From Leishmania martiniquensis (Eukaryota > Euglenozoa > Kinetoplastea > Trypanosomatida > Trypanosomatidae), in contig NC_090158.1 in the NCBI RefSeq assembly GCF_017916325.1, positions 492,001-556,000 on the forward strand: a DNA stretch of 64,000 nt. The letters run 5' to 3'. Positions 29,941 through 41,467 of this stretch are shown here, piece by piece. Positions within the stretch are counted from its first letter, which is position 1, and every line of letters starts with the position of its first letter. A program made the translations under genes and the position numbers. The notes beneath the pieces were generated by a model that saw only the letters and a list, made by a program, of their open reading frames with translations, did not search any database and was not told the origin of the DNA.

Positions 29941-32900
29941 TGCTCGCTGCCAGGGACGTGGGAACTAAAGGAGAGACAAAAACCTTCTCAAGTACAGCAC
30001 GGGAATACACACATACACACATATAAACATGCATGTAAAGGAGAGAAAAGAATTAGACGAGATGAGCAGTGCGGCAGCACTCCGACCGGTGGAAAGAAGA
30101 CGTTGTGTCAGTCAGTCGAAACGAAAAAAAGGGGGAGCGGGGCACGTAACGAGAAAGACAGGGGAAAGGAAGGATCGTCTGCAGGTCTATGTCCGTCCCT
30201 ATCCAAGAGGGTGTGTGTGGGCAGAGGAGGGGAGGAGGGGGGGACAGAGAAGAGAGGAAACGAAGAAGAGGAAATGGACAGCAGCTCGGCCCACGCGTTA
30301 AAGCGCGGTATGCTTGTGTGCAGGGCTGATACCCAGAGTAAGTGTGCCGCCAAGCAAAAAAAAAAGATGGAGCGGTATGGTGGGCGCGAACCCCCCGCAC
30401 GGACATACACACACACACACCTGCACGCACGCGTGAGTCCCCTGCACACCAAATGCGGGGAAATGCAGACCGCCACCACCACAACAACAAAGAAAGAGCC
30501 GGCCCGTTTCGAGAGGGAGCAGGGGGAAGAAGAGAGTGAAAGAGAAGTCGACATCATCGACGGTGTGCATGCAGAGACGCGTAGCGCGGGTGCAGCAGCG
30601 CGCATCCCTCGTCCTTCTCGGCTTCCTTTTGCCGGGCACACCAGAATGCGTAGCCCACAGGAATGAGCTGCCCAGCTCAACAAAGAGAGTGAGCGACAGA
30701 CTCGCACAGGATTGCGGGTCCAAGCACGTGGGAAGAAAGGGGAAGACACCAAAAGGTGCAGGGGCGCGATGAGGGGAAAAGGCGAGCAGAAAGTCGGCTG
30801 TCGCCGCCACATGCATCGCTGCCACGCCCTCCGCCCAACGAGAGGCGGATTCAGTTTTCGTTTTCCCACAGCTACCTGGGCCGTTGCATGAGAGTGAGCG
30901 CCTAATAGCGGGCGAAAGAGAGAGAGAGACTCTGCGTTGGATGCACAGAGAGAGCCGTCATATTGGCAAAAGCGCAGGTGCGCATATTTGGCGAGAGTGA
31001 GGGCGTGAGTATGGGAAGGGGAGGGGGGAGGGGGCCAAAGAAAGAATTGAGCCGCAGTCCGCCGTGCCTTCGCGGCAAGCGACAAGAGAAGCGCACAGCA
31101 TTTTTTTAGAGGAAATGCACCGTGAGTGCTGGCGAGGAGGGGAAGAGGAGAGGATACGAGGGGGAGAGGGGGAAAGAGAGTCGGAACGCGCTCGCTGGTC
31201 ACGAAAGTGTATGGGAAAAAGGGGGGAACAATCGAGCAAAGAGGAAAAAGGAGTGGGCGCATACGAAGACGAGTAATAGGAGGGCGGCGCGACCCCTTTG
31301 GTCGGCACTGCTGCGTCGCACCCCCACGCAAATGACAGGACGAAATGATACTAAACAAGGCGCTGTTGCTGGCAAGAGGGGAGCCGGCCGATAAAACGGC
31401 ACGACGAATGTACGACGTTGGGATTCGCCTTCTCTCGGCCAGAGAGAAGAGATGAGGAGCTCTCTGTACGGCATTGCGCATTCCTCCCTCTCGCCCTTGC
31501 CTTCTCATGTTGACCTCTCCTCCTCTGCCCCCCCAACCCCCACGAATCACGCACGCCCACTCACAGCATCCGTATGCCTGTCAATCGATGGGCCGTGCGG
31601 CCGTTTCGTTGAGCATAGCGCGTGAAACGTTACACTGATGAAGCCGAGCCCCAGCGCGATGGTGAGAGAGGGGAATGGCAACAAGCAAACGCGCCCGCAC
31701 ACAAATGACCCTTTGACGGAGAAAAGGAGGGCCGAGGGGTCCACTGGCATACACAGAAGTACACGCCGCTGCCTCTCCGTGAATTGCGTACACGAACTGA
31801 AGAATGCGGCACGAAGACCTGCAACACGCACAAACAAAGGGAGCGTGTGGGGGGGCTTAAGAAAACGGCCCTGCCACGAGCAAGCAGGGTCCCCTGCAGG
31901 AAAAGAGCTAAAACAACAGCAATGCACCAGACACAAATGCAAAAAAAAGGCTCTGCAATGAGGGCGGCTGTGTGCCATCCAATGCCACACGGGGCGTAGA
32001 GAAGGGCACAGGCGGTGCCTTCCCCACCCCTTGCCCTAAGTGGCTCAGCCGTGCCTGTGATGTTCATATTGTACGTATCTGTGCACATGCTCTTGAAGCT
32101 GTGTCATGTTGGTTGTGCATGCACTCGCATGCGCGTAGCAGGAACTAGGAGCCCCAGTAGTGGAAGACGACCATCATGGCGCAAGAGCGAACAAGAGTGC
32201 GCTGACGTGAAGAGCGCGCCTGAGAGTGAGGCGGGTGCAGTCGGCCAGACGTCCTGCGATCTAGTTGCCCTCTCCGCCCCTTCCGCGGGGCAGGAGGGAA
32301 GGAAAGGTCGGCCTTAGCTCGTCACGCATCAGTCGCAGAAATGCGAGCTGTGCTGTCCGCTCCCGGTCGTGTGCGTGCGAGTAGCGGGTTCCTTCCATGC
32401 AGCGCACAGATCGGAGCGCCTTTGTGTGTGGCGCGGCTGCACGTGGCCAACGCGGGACGACCGCATCGCGACTCTCATGAGCACCCGCCACCAACATGCT
32501 TCTGCTACGCGAAGCCGTGCCGGGTGCTCGCGACTAATCACAATAGACCACCTCCTCTGTTGCCGTCCTCCTCTCTCTCTGCGTCTGGAGGGGGTGACGG
32601 AGTTCCCACCCCTGAATCGACAAGGTTGGGTGATAGGCAAAAGAAGTCGTTAAGCTGGCGCGCCGAGACGAGCCGCTTCTCCAGCGCGCAGAGTTGGCCA
32701 TGCAAGCTATATGCATGTGCAGTGGACAGTGACGAAACCTTGGTGGCAAACGAAGCTTTATCAGCCGTTGGTGCTTGCGGCTGGGCGCACCGCTTCGCAG
32801 CAGCGGCTCGACGATATCTTTGAAGCTTGGCTGTAGCCTCATCAGAGACACCACCACATGCGGCTGACTTCAGCTCGTTAAAAAGGCCGCCCGGCAGCTC

Positions 32901-34134
32901 TCGCCCGACCTCGGTCCGAGGGAGCTACGTGGAGATGGGCTGGCAGCGCAAGAAAAGCGCTTGAAAGCTGCTTCACGCCGAGTTACCGATAGGAGACGTC
33001 GTTTGCAGTCTCACCACAGGAAGCGCAATTCTCGCGAGCACGAGCTGCTGATGTGCCGCCTTTGGCACTAAACCACTTCCTGACATTGTGCTGGTAGCCA
33101 TGGCCCTTTTGCTTCAGCTCCATCGGCACTGCTCTGTGTCGCGCAAGACCGACTCGTATGATCGTGCAGCGAGGACAGGTCGCCCAGCTGCTTGCTAGAG
33201 CAGCACCAGCAATCGAGCACCCGCTTCACGATCGGTGGAGGCGAGCACACAGTCGTCGTTCCACTGCCGTAGACGGTCCTCGGCAGATCGCACGCCGCTT
33301 GGGGCAGAGGCACTGGCGGAATGAAAAACGGGCTTCACTGTGGTACCAGGGCGCCGCTCCTCCAAGTCGAAGTGTACTCGGCCCACAAAAGGAGCCGTAT
33401 TGCGACCGCCACCGCCGCACCGCCGCGCGACGCGCACGCCTCACTAAGCTACTTCTTGAGAACGCCCAACTCCTTCTGTTGCCGACGCGCGGCCGTCCGC
33501 TATTGCTCAAAAGCTGGCGCAGCTGAGACGCCACAAACCGAGATTGGGCCAGAGAACTGCGCGTCATGATTCGCTACCCACACGCAGTTTTTCTGGTAAA
33601 CCGCTTGCTGTGCACGCACGCGACGCTCCCACGCGGGCGACCTGCCACACATCTGAGAATTGAAACAGCATCGCGAAAAGCAAAGCTTTAGGGCCGGCAC
33701 TCGTCGCCAAAGGTATATCGATCGCGTCATCCAGCGAAGAAGACGCTTCGATCACGGCCTACACGCTGTGAGCAAGTCCCTCAGTGTGCGCACCCAGAAT
33801 ACTTCTCTTCTGCGGGCAGGCTCTGTAGATGATTGCCTAGCAGCACCCTCCCATGGTGCCTGTGCGTTTCGCGGCAGGGGGAAGGGGGCGGGCGCGAGGA
33901 ATGAGGAAAAGGAGGCGCATGGAGTGGAGGAGGAGAGGGGACCGGTGAGAAAGCGAAGACGTGCGCCGGGTGCCGCTAAAGGTGGCCGGAAGATGGCGTG
34001 AATGAGGCCAACACGTCACGAGAAGCGATCGTGCAAGCCTTTGACATACGCACACCCGCGAAGCTGTATTTGCAGTGAGTTGATAGGGAATTCAAGACAA
34101 TACGTCTTCTCGTCCCCCCTGTGGTTGCGCCCTG
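29941..34134. other. Gene-poor region with decayed sequence
   Basis: About 4.2 kb without an intact gene. The part from 29941 to about 32000 is low-complexity spacer. From about 32300 to 33760 minus-strand frames become protein-like but are broken by stops and frame changes (for example 33564-33755 and 33500-33730 in two different frames), consistent with an old gene or retroelement relic that I cannot identify. Confidence 0.5.
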
Positions 34135-34635
34135 GGAGCGGAAGGGTAGCGCCCTCTGTGCCTGCGTGGTATCCCGAGGGTGCCGCGCCCCACTCAGTGC
34201 GGGGAAGCCAAGCAGCCCCCCTGCCCCTGCGGTGTGCCGAGCCCTCCGCAGGTGGTGGCAGGGTTGAGCACCCACGTCGTGGGGATGCCGGCGCGGTGCA
34301 TCTCTACGGATGCCGGCGGCCAGGCCCCGCAGTGGCGGACGCGCTTGTGCCGCCCGTATGGTGGGCGGGGTGTCGGCGTGACTCGGGCGCCTCTCACCCG
34401 GCCCGCGCGCTGCCTACTGCGGTGGGCAGGCTGAGCCGCCCCAGAGGGATGCACGGGTGGGGCCACTGGTGATGCCTGCGGGCGAGGGTTGGGTGCGGGG
34501 GCCGCGCTCAGACGACTGGCTCGGCGCATTGCTGTAGGGCGTGCCTACGGCTGCCTCGCAGAAGGCGGGGATCGCGCGCGTGCGACAGTCTGAGTGTATG
34601 TGTGTGTGGAGGGGGGGAGGGGGAGCGGAACGGCG
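34135..34635 (+). repeat. ~490-bp repeat, inverted pair 1, left arm
   Basis: A 501-bp arm, the reverse complement of 38783-39282 apart from a few differences. Its core is shared with copies at 45538, 50424, 60159 and 63701. It has a 64-bp arm-specific end (GC-rich and (GT)-containing) found only in pair 1. The core contains a 6-bp stem CCGCCC/GGGCGG with a 7-nt loop. Confidence 0.93.
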
Positions 34636-35544
34636 AATACTTTGGTCGATCCGAAAACACAGAACAGAGACTGAGTATACAGGAAGCAGGAAGAGTAAAA
34701 TGTGTGCTTCTTTTAGGTCGCCGAATTATCACGGGGAACCGCGTAAAGATAAACATAAAAAAAGGAAAATATGAAGAGGTTACGGACAGGAGACAAAGAA
34801 ACACAAGAAACGCACCATGAAAGGGCGAGGGCGAAAGAGAGAAGTCTGCGTGTGTTTGTGTGCACTTCTCTACACAGAAAAGCACGTACACACGCAGAGA
34901 TAACTTGATGAGACAACATTACTGAGACGCCAGAAATTAAGTGAGATTCGCACCCAAAAGCTCTATGAAAGATAGAGAGGGATATCGAAAAAAAAAGGTG
35001 AAAAAGGAGAGAGGGCATAGCATGGAAGGTGCGAGCCGCTTCCTTCTTCATGAAGTTTCTGTTTGTGTGTGTGTGTGTGTGTTGGGGGAAGGGGAAAAGG
35101 GAAAAGGGGCCTCTGAATATCAAAGTCTGCTGATGTACATTTCAGAGAACACCGTTCGAGTTTCAGTGATAACTCATCGGTTATGGAGCACTCCCGCACG
35201 AAAGGGACAAAAAAGGCTGAAGTGGGCACAGTACAGGGTGAAGCTCTTTTGGCACGGACAGATCAATAGGGCGGGGAGGGGAGTGGAAACGCCTCACTTT
35301 GCATGCACACATATGACTGCAAAAACGGCGGCGCATCTGCATGAGGTGTGGGGAGGCATCTTCCCGACCCCCTCGACGACATCAACGCCTCAAGCAACCC
35401 CTCGTCATATTTCTACACACAGCAGGGCGACAGCGGGAAGAAGGGAGGCACCCCCACGGGCTACATCTGCTCCTCACCGAGTATCCTACCCATACCGTCG
35501 CAACATAACACGACGAGACTGACAAGGGCTTACATTCAGAGGAA
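34636..35544. other. Spacer inside inverted pair 1
   Basis: About 0.9 kb between the left arm and the Stealth gene stop codon, with (GT)n at 35064-35082. It probably holds the 3' UTR. Confidence 0.55.
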
Positions 35545-37917
35545 CTACGCGGGAGCCGACCAGCGCTCCCAAGGTGCTGGAGGTGCCATGTAAGAGCAGA
35601 GCCACAGCAGTCGGTGAAAAGCTGTCTGGGTGAGGTAAGACTTGTTCCACCCAGCGAGAGAGCTATTGCCCATCTGCGCATACACATTCTCGCCCTCGAG
35701 GTCGTCGTTTACGGTAAGGAACAGCGGCAGTGTCGACGAACGCCGATCGGTCCTTGTAGACCCAGCTGCCCCACTGCCAACGAGTCGCTCCAGGCGAGAA
35801 AGCATGATGGCAAGACGCTGAAAGTCCTCCACAATGAGGAAAGTAAAAGTTTCGTCAGTCAGGGAGACGTGGTGATGCACATCCAGCACCAATGACAGCA
35901 ACCGTGCCTCATCCACAGGGCCGCGATTCTGGCAACCACTAATCATTTGGTAGCTGAGCGTGTGGGGTGCACTAGCGGTTGCCTCGGACAAGAGCGTGCG
36001 CACCGCGCGAGAGGGAGTGTAGCGCCGCCTCGGCAACGGCGCTGAGACAGAGGCAGCTGTGATCTGTACACTAGCATTTCCGCCCGGCAGGCCATTACGT
36101 GCCCTCTCCGTCACCGAGGTCGAACCAGTGCGCGTAGTGCGCAGCCACCTTTTCTCATACGAGTTCCAGCGGGCAAGCAAATCGCTGTGCTGAAGCCGTA
36201 CTGCTTGGCTGACTCCCTCGAGCGGGTGGCCAGGGCAGGATGTATTGCGTCTCTGACGCCACTTGCGCGTCGTGAGAGGATGCAAGCGTCGCAACGAGCC
36301 AGCGCATCGCTCGTCCCTTTGGCACCAAAGGGCCGCCGTGCGTGCGCGGCGCATCGCCAAAGCATAAGACTCGTACATGTGGCTAGGGGAGAAGTCGTTC
36401 ATGGTGCGAAAATACGCTCTGCGCATCTCCTTCACAGTCGCTGCGAAACCATTTGTCAGGTCTTCCGAAAACAATCGGAGAACTTCGCGATCGATCATGC
36501 GCGGCATGTGGGCGTACTCCACAGACGGGACGATTCCCGGTAGCTCCTCCTGCACCTGATAGCGAGCCAAATTATTCACAGCATTCTTACTGTTCAACTC
36601 AGGCTTGGAAAACCGCGCCGGCACGCACAAAAACCGCAACGCTCGGTCTACTGCCCCGCCCGCGCTTTCCGCTTTCCCCAGTTTTGCGCACCATGACTGG
36701 GGCACGAGTCTCGCTCCTATGCGCGTCAGCAATGACCTGGAAGGGGGCGGAACGTATCCGTCACTGTTAAAGATAGTCTCGAATAGAAGCGCGACACGCC
36801 TGACCTTTCTAGAATACCGAGCCCTCTTCGAGAGCCGCGCCCTAGTTGGTTGCTGCATATTCGCCATCTCCAAGATCTGTCGCGGTGGAGACAAAGGGCG
36901 GAGCAGGTCGAAGAGCGACAGCTGGCGACCAACGAGCATGTCGTTGTTGAAGTAGAGAAAGAAGCGCGAGATGCCCGGAATGCGATGCAGACTGGATTCG
37001 ATCACGTTTGAGTTCAGCGTCGGCAGCACCTGTGCCGCCTCCTCAGCGCTGAACATATCCGCATGCGTCACCACGCGCAGCTCCGGGAACTTCTCCGCGT
37101 CGAGCCACTCAGGAACCTGGTCCTCGTCAGACAGCACAAGGTACACGCGCCGCACTAGCGGCACGACGCCGTCCACCGCATCAGCGTCGCGCATGTCCAC
37201 TTGGTACCCAAGCTCACCCAGCCGCCGAACGTCCGCTGCATGGTGGTGGTGGTACTGCGCAAGCGCACCGCTCGCAAGCACAAACTCGCGCAGCGACCGC
37301 AGCGAGTACCGCAGTTCCTCCCAGTCGCGGAACCGCTGGTGCTCAAACGGCACGCGCCGCGCCTCAAGGTGGCGCCGGAACGACGGCGACCTCGGGTTCA
37401 CAAACGTGTACACAACGTCCAGCCGCATTGGCGTCGCTAAGCGAGTCGCGCGGTCTACAGTCCACAACGTCGCGTTGTGCTTGGCAAAAAAGTCGTAGTA
37501 CCCACTCGTCACCTGGCGCGGCGATGACACGTACGACGCCGCCACACGCAGGAACTCCAGATCTACGCTTTCACCCACACCTGCCGCATTGCTGTAGCAG
37601 AATTGCCTAGCCGCGCCGCCCGGCGAGTACAGCATCAGCACCGTGCTGCCCACAGGGGTCTCGGTGAAGCTACTCGGGTCAACTCCAGGGGCAGCATGTG
37701 CTCCACACGCTTTCTCCATCATGCTTTCGTACTCGGCATCCCCTTTTCCCGAGCGAGCGGAGGGCAGGCTTCCAGAGCGGGACTGTGAGACTACAGCAAG
37801 GATGAGCAGCAAACTCAGCAGACCACTTATGAGCGCGCCTGATCGCTGCCGGCTTCGCGCTACTTCTTTCGACGCCGTCGGCGCCAAGGGCATTGGAGGC
37901 TCACCGCCGCCGCACAT
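35545..37917 (-). CDS. Stealth-family hexose-1-phosphate transferase
   Basis: A 790-aa type II membrane protein with an ATG start. Residues 28-43 form one hydrophobic span near a basic N-terminus, typical of Golgi glycosyltransferases. Stealth conserved region 1 is LDVVYTFVNPRSPSF (~166-180); region 2 includes FRDWEELRYSLRS (~196-208), an I/V-Y-L-V-L segment and PEWL, and FLYFNNDMLVG before residue 340. A later SPSHMYESYAL segment and a C-terminal LTVNDDLEGE box fit regions 3 and 4. The family includes GlcNAc-1-phosphotransferase and bacterial capsule enzymes that transfer hexose-1-phosphate. In Leishmania a role in building phosphoglycan Gal-Man-P repeats is plausible, but is inference. It lies inside inverted repeat pair 1. 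Confidence 0.82.
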   Translation of the reverse strand: MCGGGEPPMPLAPTASKEVARSRQRSGALISGLLSLLLILAVVSQSRSGSLPSARSGKGDAEYESMMEKACGAHAAPGVDPSSFTETPVGSTVLMLYSPGGAARQFCYSNAAGVGESVDLEFLRVAASYVSSPRQVTSGYYDFFAKHNATLWTVDRATRLATPMRLDVVYTFVNPRSPSFRRHLEARRVPFEHQRFRDWEELRYSLRSLREFVLASGALAQYHHHHAADVRRLGELGYQVDMRDADAVDGVVPLVRRVYLVLSDEDQVPEWLDAEKFPELRVVTHADMFSAEEAAQVLPTLNSNVIESSLHRIPGISRFFLYFNNDMLVGRQLSLFDLLRPLSPPRQILEMANMQQPTRARLSKRARYSRKVRRVALLFETIFNSDGYVPPPSRSLLTRIGARLVPQSWCAKLGKAESAGGAVDRALRFLCVPARFSKPELNSKNAVNNLARYQVQEELPGIVPSVEYAHMPRMIDREVLRLFSEDLTNGFAATVKEMRRAYFRTMNDFSPSHMYESYALAMRRARTAALWCQRDERCAGSLRRLHPLTTRKWRQRRNTSCPGHPLEGVSQAVRLQHSDLLARWNSYEKRWLRTTRTGSTSVTERARNGLPGGNASVQITAASVSAPLPRRRYTPSRAVRTLLSEATASAPHTLSYQMISGCQNRGPVDEARLLSLVLDVHHHVSLTDETFTFLIVEDFQRLAIMLSRLERLVGSGAAGSTRTDRRSSTLPLFLTVNDDLEGENVYAQMGNSSLAGWNKSYLTQTAFHRLLWLCSYMAPPAPWERWSAPA

Positions 37918-38782
37918 CGATAACTGCCCAGTCAGCGCCTCCTCTTAAGGTGAGAGAGCGACAAATGAAAACCTGAGCGACGAGCCAATGCCCCCTGGCC
38001 CAATGAAACGGTGCAGAGAACCTAGCGCGCACACGGGCACACATAGATAGGACCGCAAGGAAGCAACGGCGTCAACGGAGGGCGAGCACTAAGGGAGGAG
38101 AACGAGAGAGAAAGCTAATGAAAGCCACAAAGGAGGCTTAAGCTGAAGCAGACATGCGTTGCGCTCTTTCACGCACGAATCTACGCCGAAGGCAAAGGGG
38201 CGTATAAAAGACAGGGAAGAAGTGAAGACGTGAAACTAAACGAAGAAAGAGAGATAAAGCACTACAGGGGGCATGCGCCACTCCCTTTGACGCAAAACCT
38301 CAGCGGCGCGACGGTCACAATAGGAGAGTACCAAAAATAGGAGGAAGAGCTCAATATGGAAGAAGGCCCACACGGTGAGCAAGCCGGAGCAGTCACCAGA
38401 CGAGCCCAGGCGGTGGAGAATAGGGGCGGTAAGCGCTATAAGTGAGACAGGCGCAGGCGTGACACGAATGGGGGCGAGGAAGAGTGAGATGGATGCGCGC
38501 CCAGCTACCCCACAGTATGAAAGGGAGGAGGAAAACCAGAGAAGGGAAAGGAAAGAGAGATGCATAGCGCGATAAGGCAAGGGAGGACGTCAGGTAAAAG
38601 GGAGGAAAGCAGAAGGCGTCAGCCACTAGCAGCATAGAGGCCTCCTTCCGAGTAGAGATGAGGTGCGCCATTCTTCATTTCGCTCTCCACAGTGCATTAC
38701 TCCGGCCTCCACAGCGGCAAAGTAAAAAGGCATCTGCTCTGTTTTCTATGTGTACAAACGGCCATAAAACACACGAGCCAAG
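37918..38782. other. Spacer inside inverted pair 1, 5' of the Stealth gene
   Basis: About 0.87 kb. A 109-aa hydrophobic minus-strand frame (38236-38565) is open, but it runs across pyrimidine-rich splice-signal-like sequence and I do not call it. Confidence 0.5.
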
Positions 38783-39282
38783 CGCCGTTCCGCTCCCCCT
38801 CCCCCCTCCACACACACATACACTCAAACTGTCGCACGCGCGCGATCCCCGCCTTCTGCGAGGCAGCCGTAGGCACGCCCTACAGCAATGCGCCGAGCCA
38901 GTCGTCTGAGCGCGGCCCCCGCACCCAACCCTCGCCCGCAGGCATCACCAGTGGCCCCACCCGTGCATCCCTCTGGGGCGGCTCAGCCTGCCCACCGCAG
39001 TAGGCAGCGCGCGGGCCGGGTGAGAGGCGCCCGAGTCACGCCGACACCCCGCCCACCATACGGGCGGCACAAGCGCGTCCGCCACTGCGGGGCCTGGCCG
39101 CCGGCATCCGTAGAGATGCACCGCGCCGGCATCCCCACGACGTGGGTGCTCAACCCTGCCACCACCTGCGGAGGGCTCGGCACACCGCAGGGGCAGGGGG
39201 GCTGCTTGGCTTCCCCGCACTGAGTGGGGCGCGGCACCCTCGGGATACCACGCAGGCACAGAGGGCGCTACCCTTCCGCTCC
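38783..39282 (-). repeat. ~490-bp repeat, inverted pair 1, right arm
   Basis: A 500-bp arm, the reverse complement of 34135-34635. The spacer between the arms is 4.1 kb and holds only the Stealth gene. Confidence 0.93.
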
Positions 39283-39592
39283 GAGGGAAAGAAATGAAGC
39301 GTACTGAAACCGAGAGTAAAAGTGGCGCGGTGTATTCGTGGAAGAGTACACATGCTGGACCCTGAAGAGTGCTGCCACAGCGAAAAGCCAGTCAGGAAAA
39401 GGCCCGTTTCTTTCGGTCCCTGTGAGCTGGATGCCATCGCGCGTAAGTCGCTTATTATCTGTGTCACGCTCCACCCTTTGGAAGTATGCTCACCAGGATC
39501 CGCGTCAGCCTCCGCAGCATCCTTCCACCTCCCCTGCCTCAGCTGCATTCGTACTCACAGGCTTGTGTACCTCTCACAGGGCCGGTTAAGTG

Positions 39593-40140
39593 TCATGGAT
39601 CCCTATGCTGAGTGGCCGCAAAGACTCTCTCTCTGCCTCTGCGCAGCCTGCGTAGGTGAAATACTCTTCGTTGGTGCTCCACAGCAGCGGAAACGGCCGC
39701 CACTAGCAGAGAAGGTGCGCTGCATGGAGGACCGCCATCCTCTCCTTCACCTCCAACGGAGACGGCTCGGCAGGCAGCGTAGAGTTGAGCTTGTGTGATA
39801 GATGGTAGTGTTCGTTGGTCCCCGGTGCCCATGCCGGCAGCTCGCTTCAGCATGTATCACCAATCCCGAAGCCCTACGGTTTGGACCGGCTGACACAGCA
39901 GCTCGTCCCATGTGTCGCCTCACAGCCCACAAAGTACCGACATGTCTGAACCGTCGCCACACAGCTACTGCAACACGCGTCGCGCAACGTCGATCAGGTG
40001 GCTGAGAATGCTCGTAACCCAGACCACGAGCTCTTGGTGCAAGTTGGAGCACACGTCAACTAGCGCGGCAAGCCACACAAAGTACTTCAGAGGCGCCGAT
40101 TCCTCACAGGCATCATCACCACTGCAAAGAATGCATACCC
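39593..40140 (-). pseudogene. Unidentified gene relic with in-frame stops
   Basis: On the minus strand one reading frame running from about 40140 down to 39593 reads as ordinary protein across three stop codons: a helical, Cys-containing segment (LKYFVWLAALVDVCSNLHQE), then stops, then GDTWDELLCQPV, another stop, then MLKRAAGMGTGDQ to an Arg-rich end. The frame is preserved, so decay has been mainly by point mutation. I do not recognise the family. It lies between inverted pair 1 and the broken Stealth copy. Confidence 0.5.
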
Positions 40141-40690
40141 CTTAGCAGAGAAGTGCCCGCATATATATCGCAGCTGTACGCGGCCAGAGTAGCGTTGCTG
40201 CAGAGTGCCCCACCCGACTCAGCTTCTGGTACACAGCCCCCAACCCCCACCAGCCGCGAAAAGTGGGCATACTAAAGTCGGAATCCGACCTCATCTAAAA
40301 AAAGGGGCCACAGCCATCAGTAGTACTCCCTGCCCACGCCGCGTTCACGCAGCGCCTCACCATCATGCGAGTAGCGCCGCTTGGACTTCATCATCCACCG
40401 GGGAAACGATCGATGCCTTTTCCCGCAACGCGCCCCTGCGCCTTCTCACTAGCGAAGCGGTGCCCGCGGGCCAAAGCACGCAGTCGGTGACTCCCTAGCT
40501 GGCCCCGGGCCCTGCGTATGCACCGAGGAGGGCGTGCTTCTCCTTGTCTCTGCATGCTGCCTGCAACTGTGGAGCAGCGACTCGAAGGGAAACTGCGACA
40601 CACCTGGTCTGACTCGACGTTCGTTAAGCATCTGGTGATCGCTCACTACTCGACTGAAACCACCCAACTGCACGTTCGTAAAAAAGCGGT

Positions 40691-41467
40691 GACAAAGGGC
40701 AGAGCAGGTCGAAGAGCGACAGCTGGCGACCAACGAGCATGTCGTTGTTGAAGTAGAGAAAGAAGCGCGAGATGCCCGGAATGCGATGCAGACTGGACTC
40801 GATCACGTTTGAGTTCAGCGTCGGCAGCACCTGTGCCGCCTCCTCAGCGCTGAACATATCCGCATGCGTCACCACGCGCAGCTCCGGGAACTTCTCCGCG
40901 TCGAGCCACTCAGGAACCTGGTCCTCGTCAGACAGCACAAGGTACACGCGCCGCACTAGCGGCACGACGCCGTCCACCGCATCAGCGTCGCGCATGTCCA
41001 CTTGGTACCCAAGCTCACCCAGCCGCCGAACGTCCGCTGCATGGTGGTGGTGGTACTGCGCAAGCGCACCGCTCGCAAGCACAAACTCGCGCAGCGACCG
41101 CAGCGAGTACCGCAGTTCCTCCCAGTCGCGGAACCGCTGGTGCTCAAACGGCACGCGCCGCGCCTCAAGGTGGCGCCGGAACGACGGCGACCTCGGGTTC
41201 ACAAACGTGTACACAACGTCCAGCCGCATTGGCGTCGCTAAGCGAGTCGCGCGGTCTACAGTCCACAACGTCGCGTTGTGCTTGGCAAAAAAGTCGTAGT
41301 ACCCACTCGTCACCTGGCGCGGCGATGACACGTACGACGCCGCCACACGCAGGAACTCCAGATCTACGCTTTCACCCACACCTGCCGCATTGCTGTAGCA
41401 GAATTGCCTAGCCGCGCCGCCCGGCGAGTACAGCATCAGCACCGTGCTGCCCACAGGGGTCTCGGCG
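40691..41467 (-). pseudogene. Truncated duplicate of the Stealth gene
   Basis: A ~777-bp segment nearly identical to 36890-37666 of the intact gene; the differences seen are only a few bases (for example one C/T change near 40797). It covers residues about 87-345: conserved region 1 and most of region 2. It lacks the signal anchor and the whole C-terminal half. The frame stays open into unrelated sequence at its 3' side (to 40624), but there is no ATG at the 5' side. It is therefore a non-functional fragment, recently copied judging by its identity, unless a chimeric product is made. Its flanks are unrelated to the parent gene. Confidence 0.88.

Noticed and set aside
38236..38565. 109-aa hydrophobic frame upstream of the Stealth gene
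   Set aside because: It crosses pyrimidine-rich sequence typical of trans-splice signals, which reads as hydrophobic residues by chance; no other support.
38888..39223. 111-aa frame in every copy of the ~490-bp repeat
   Set aside because: It has several overlapping frames on both strands and no domain; it follows the repeat, not a gene.
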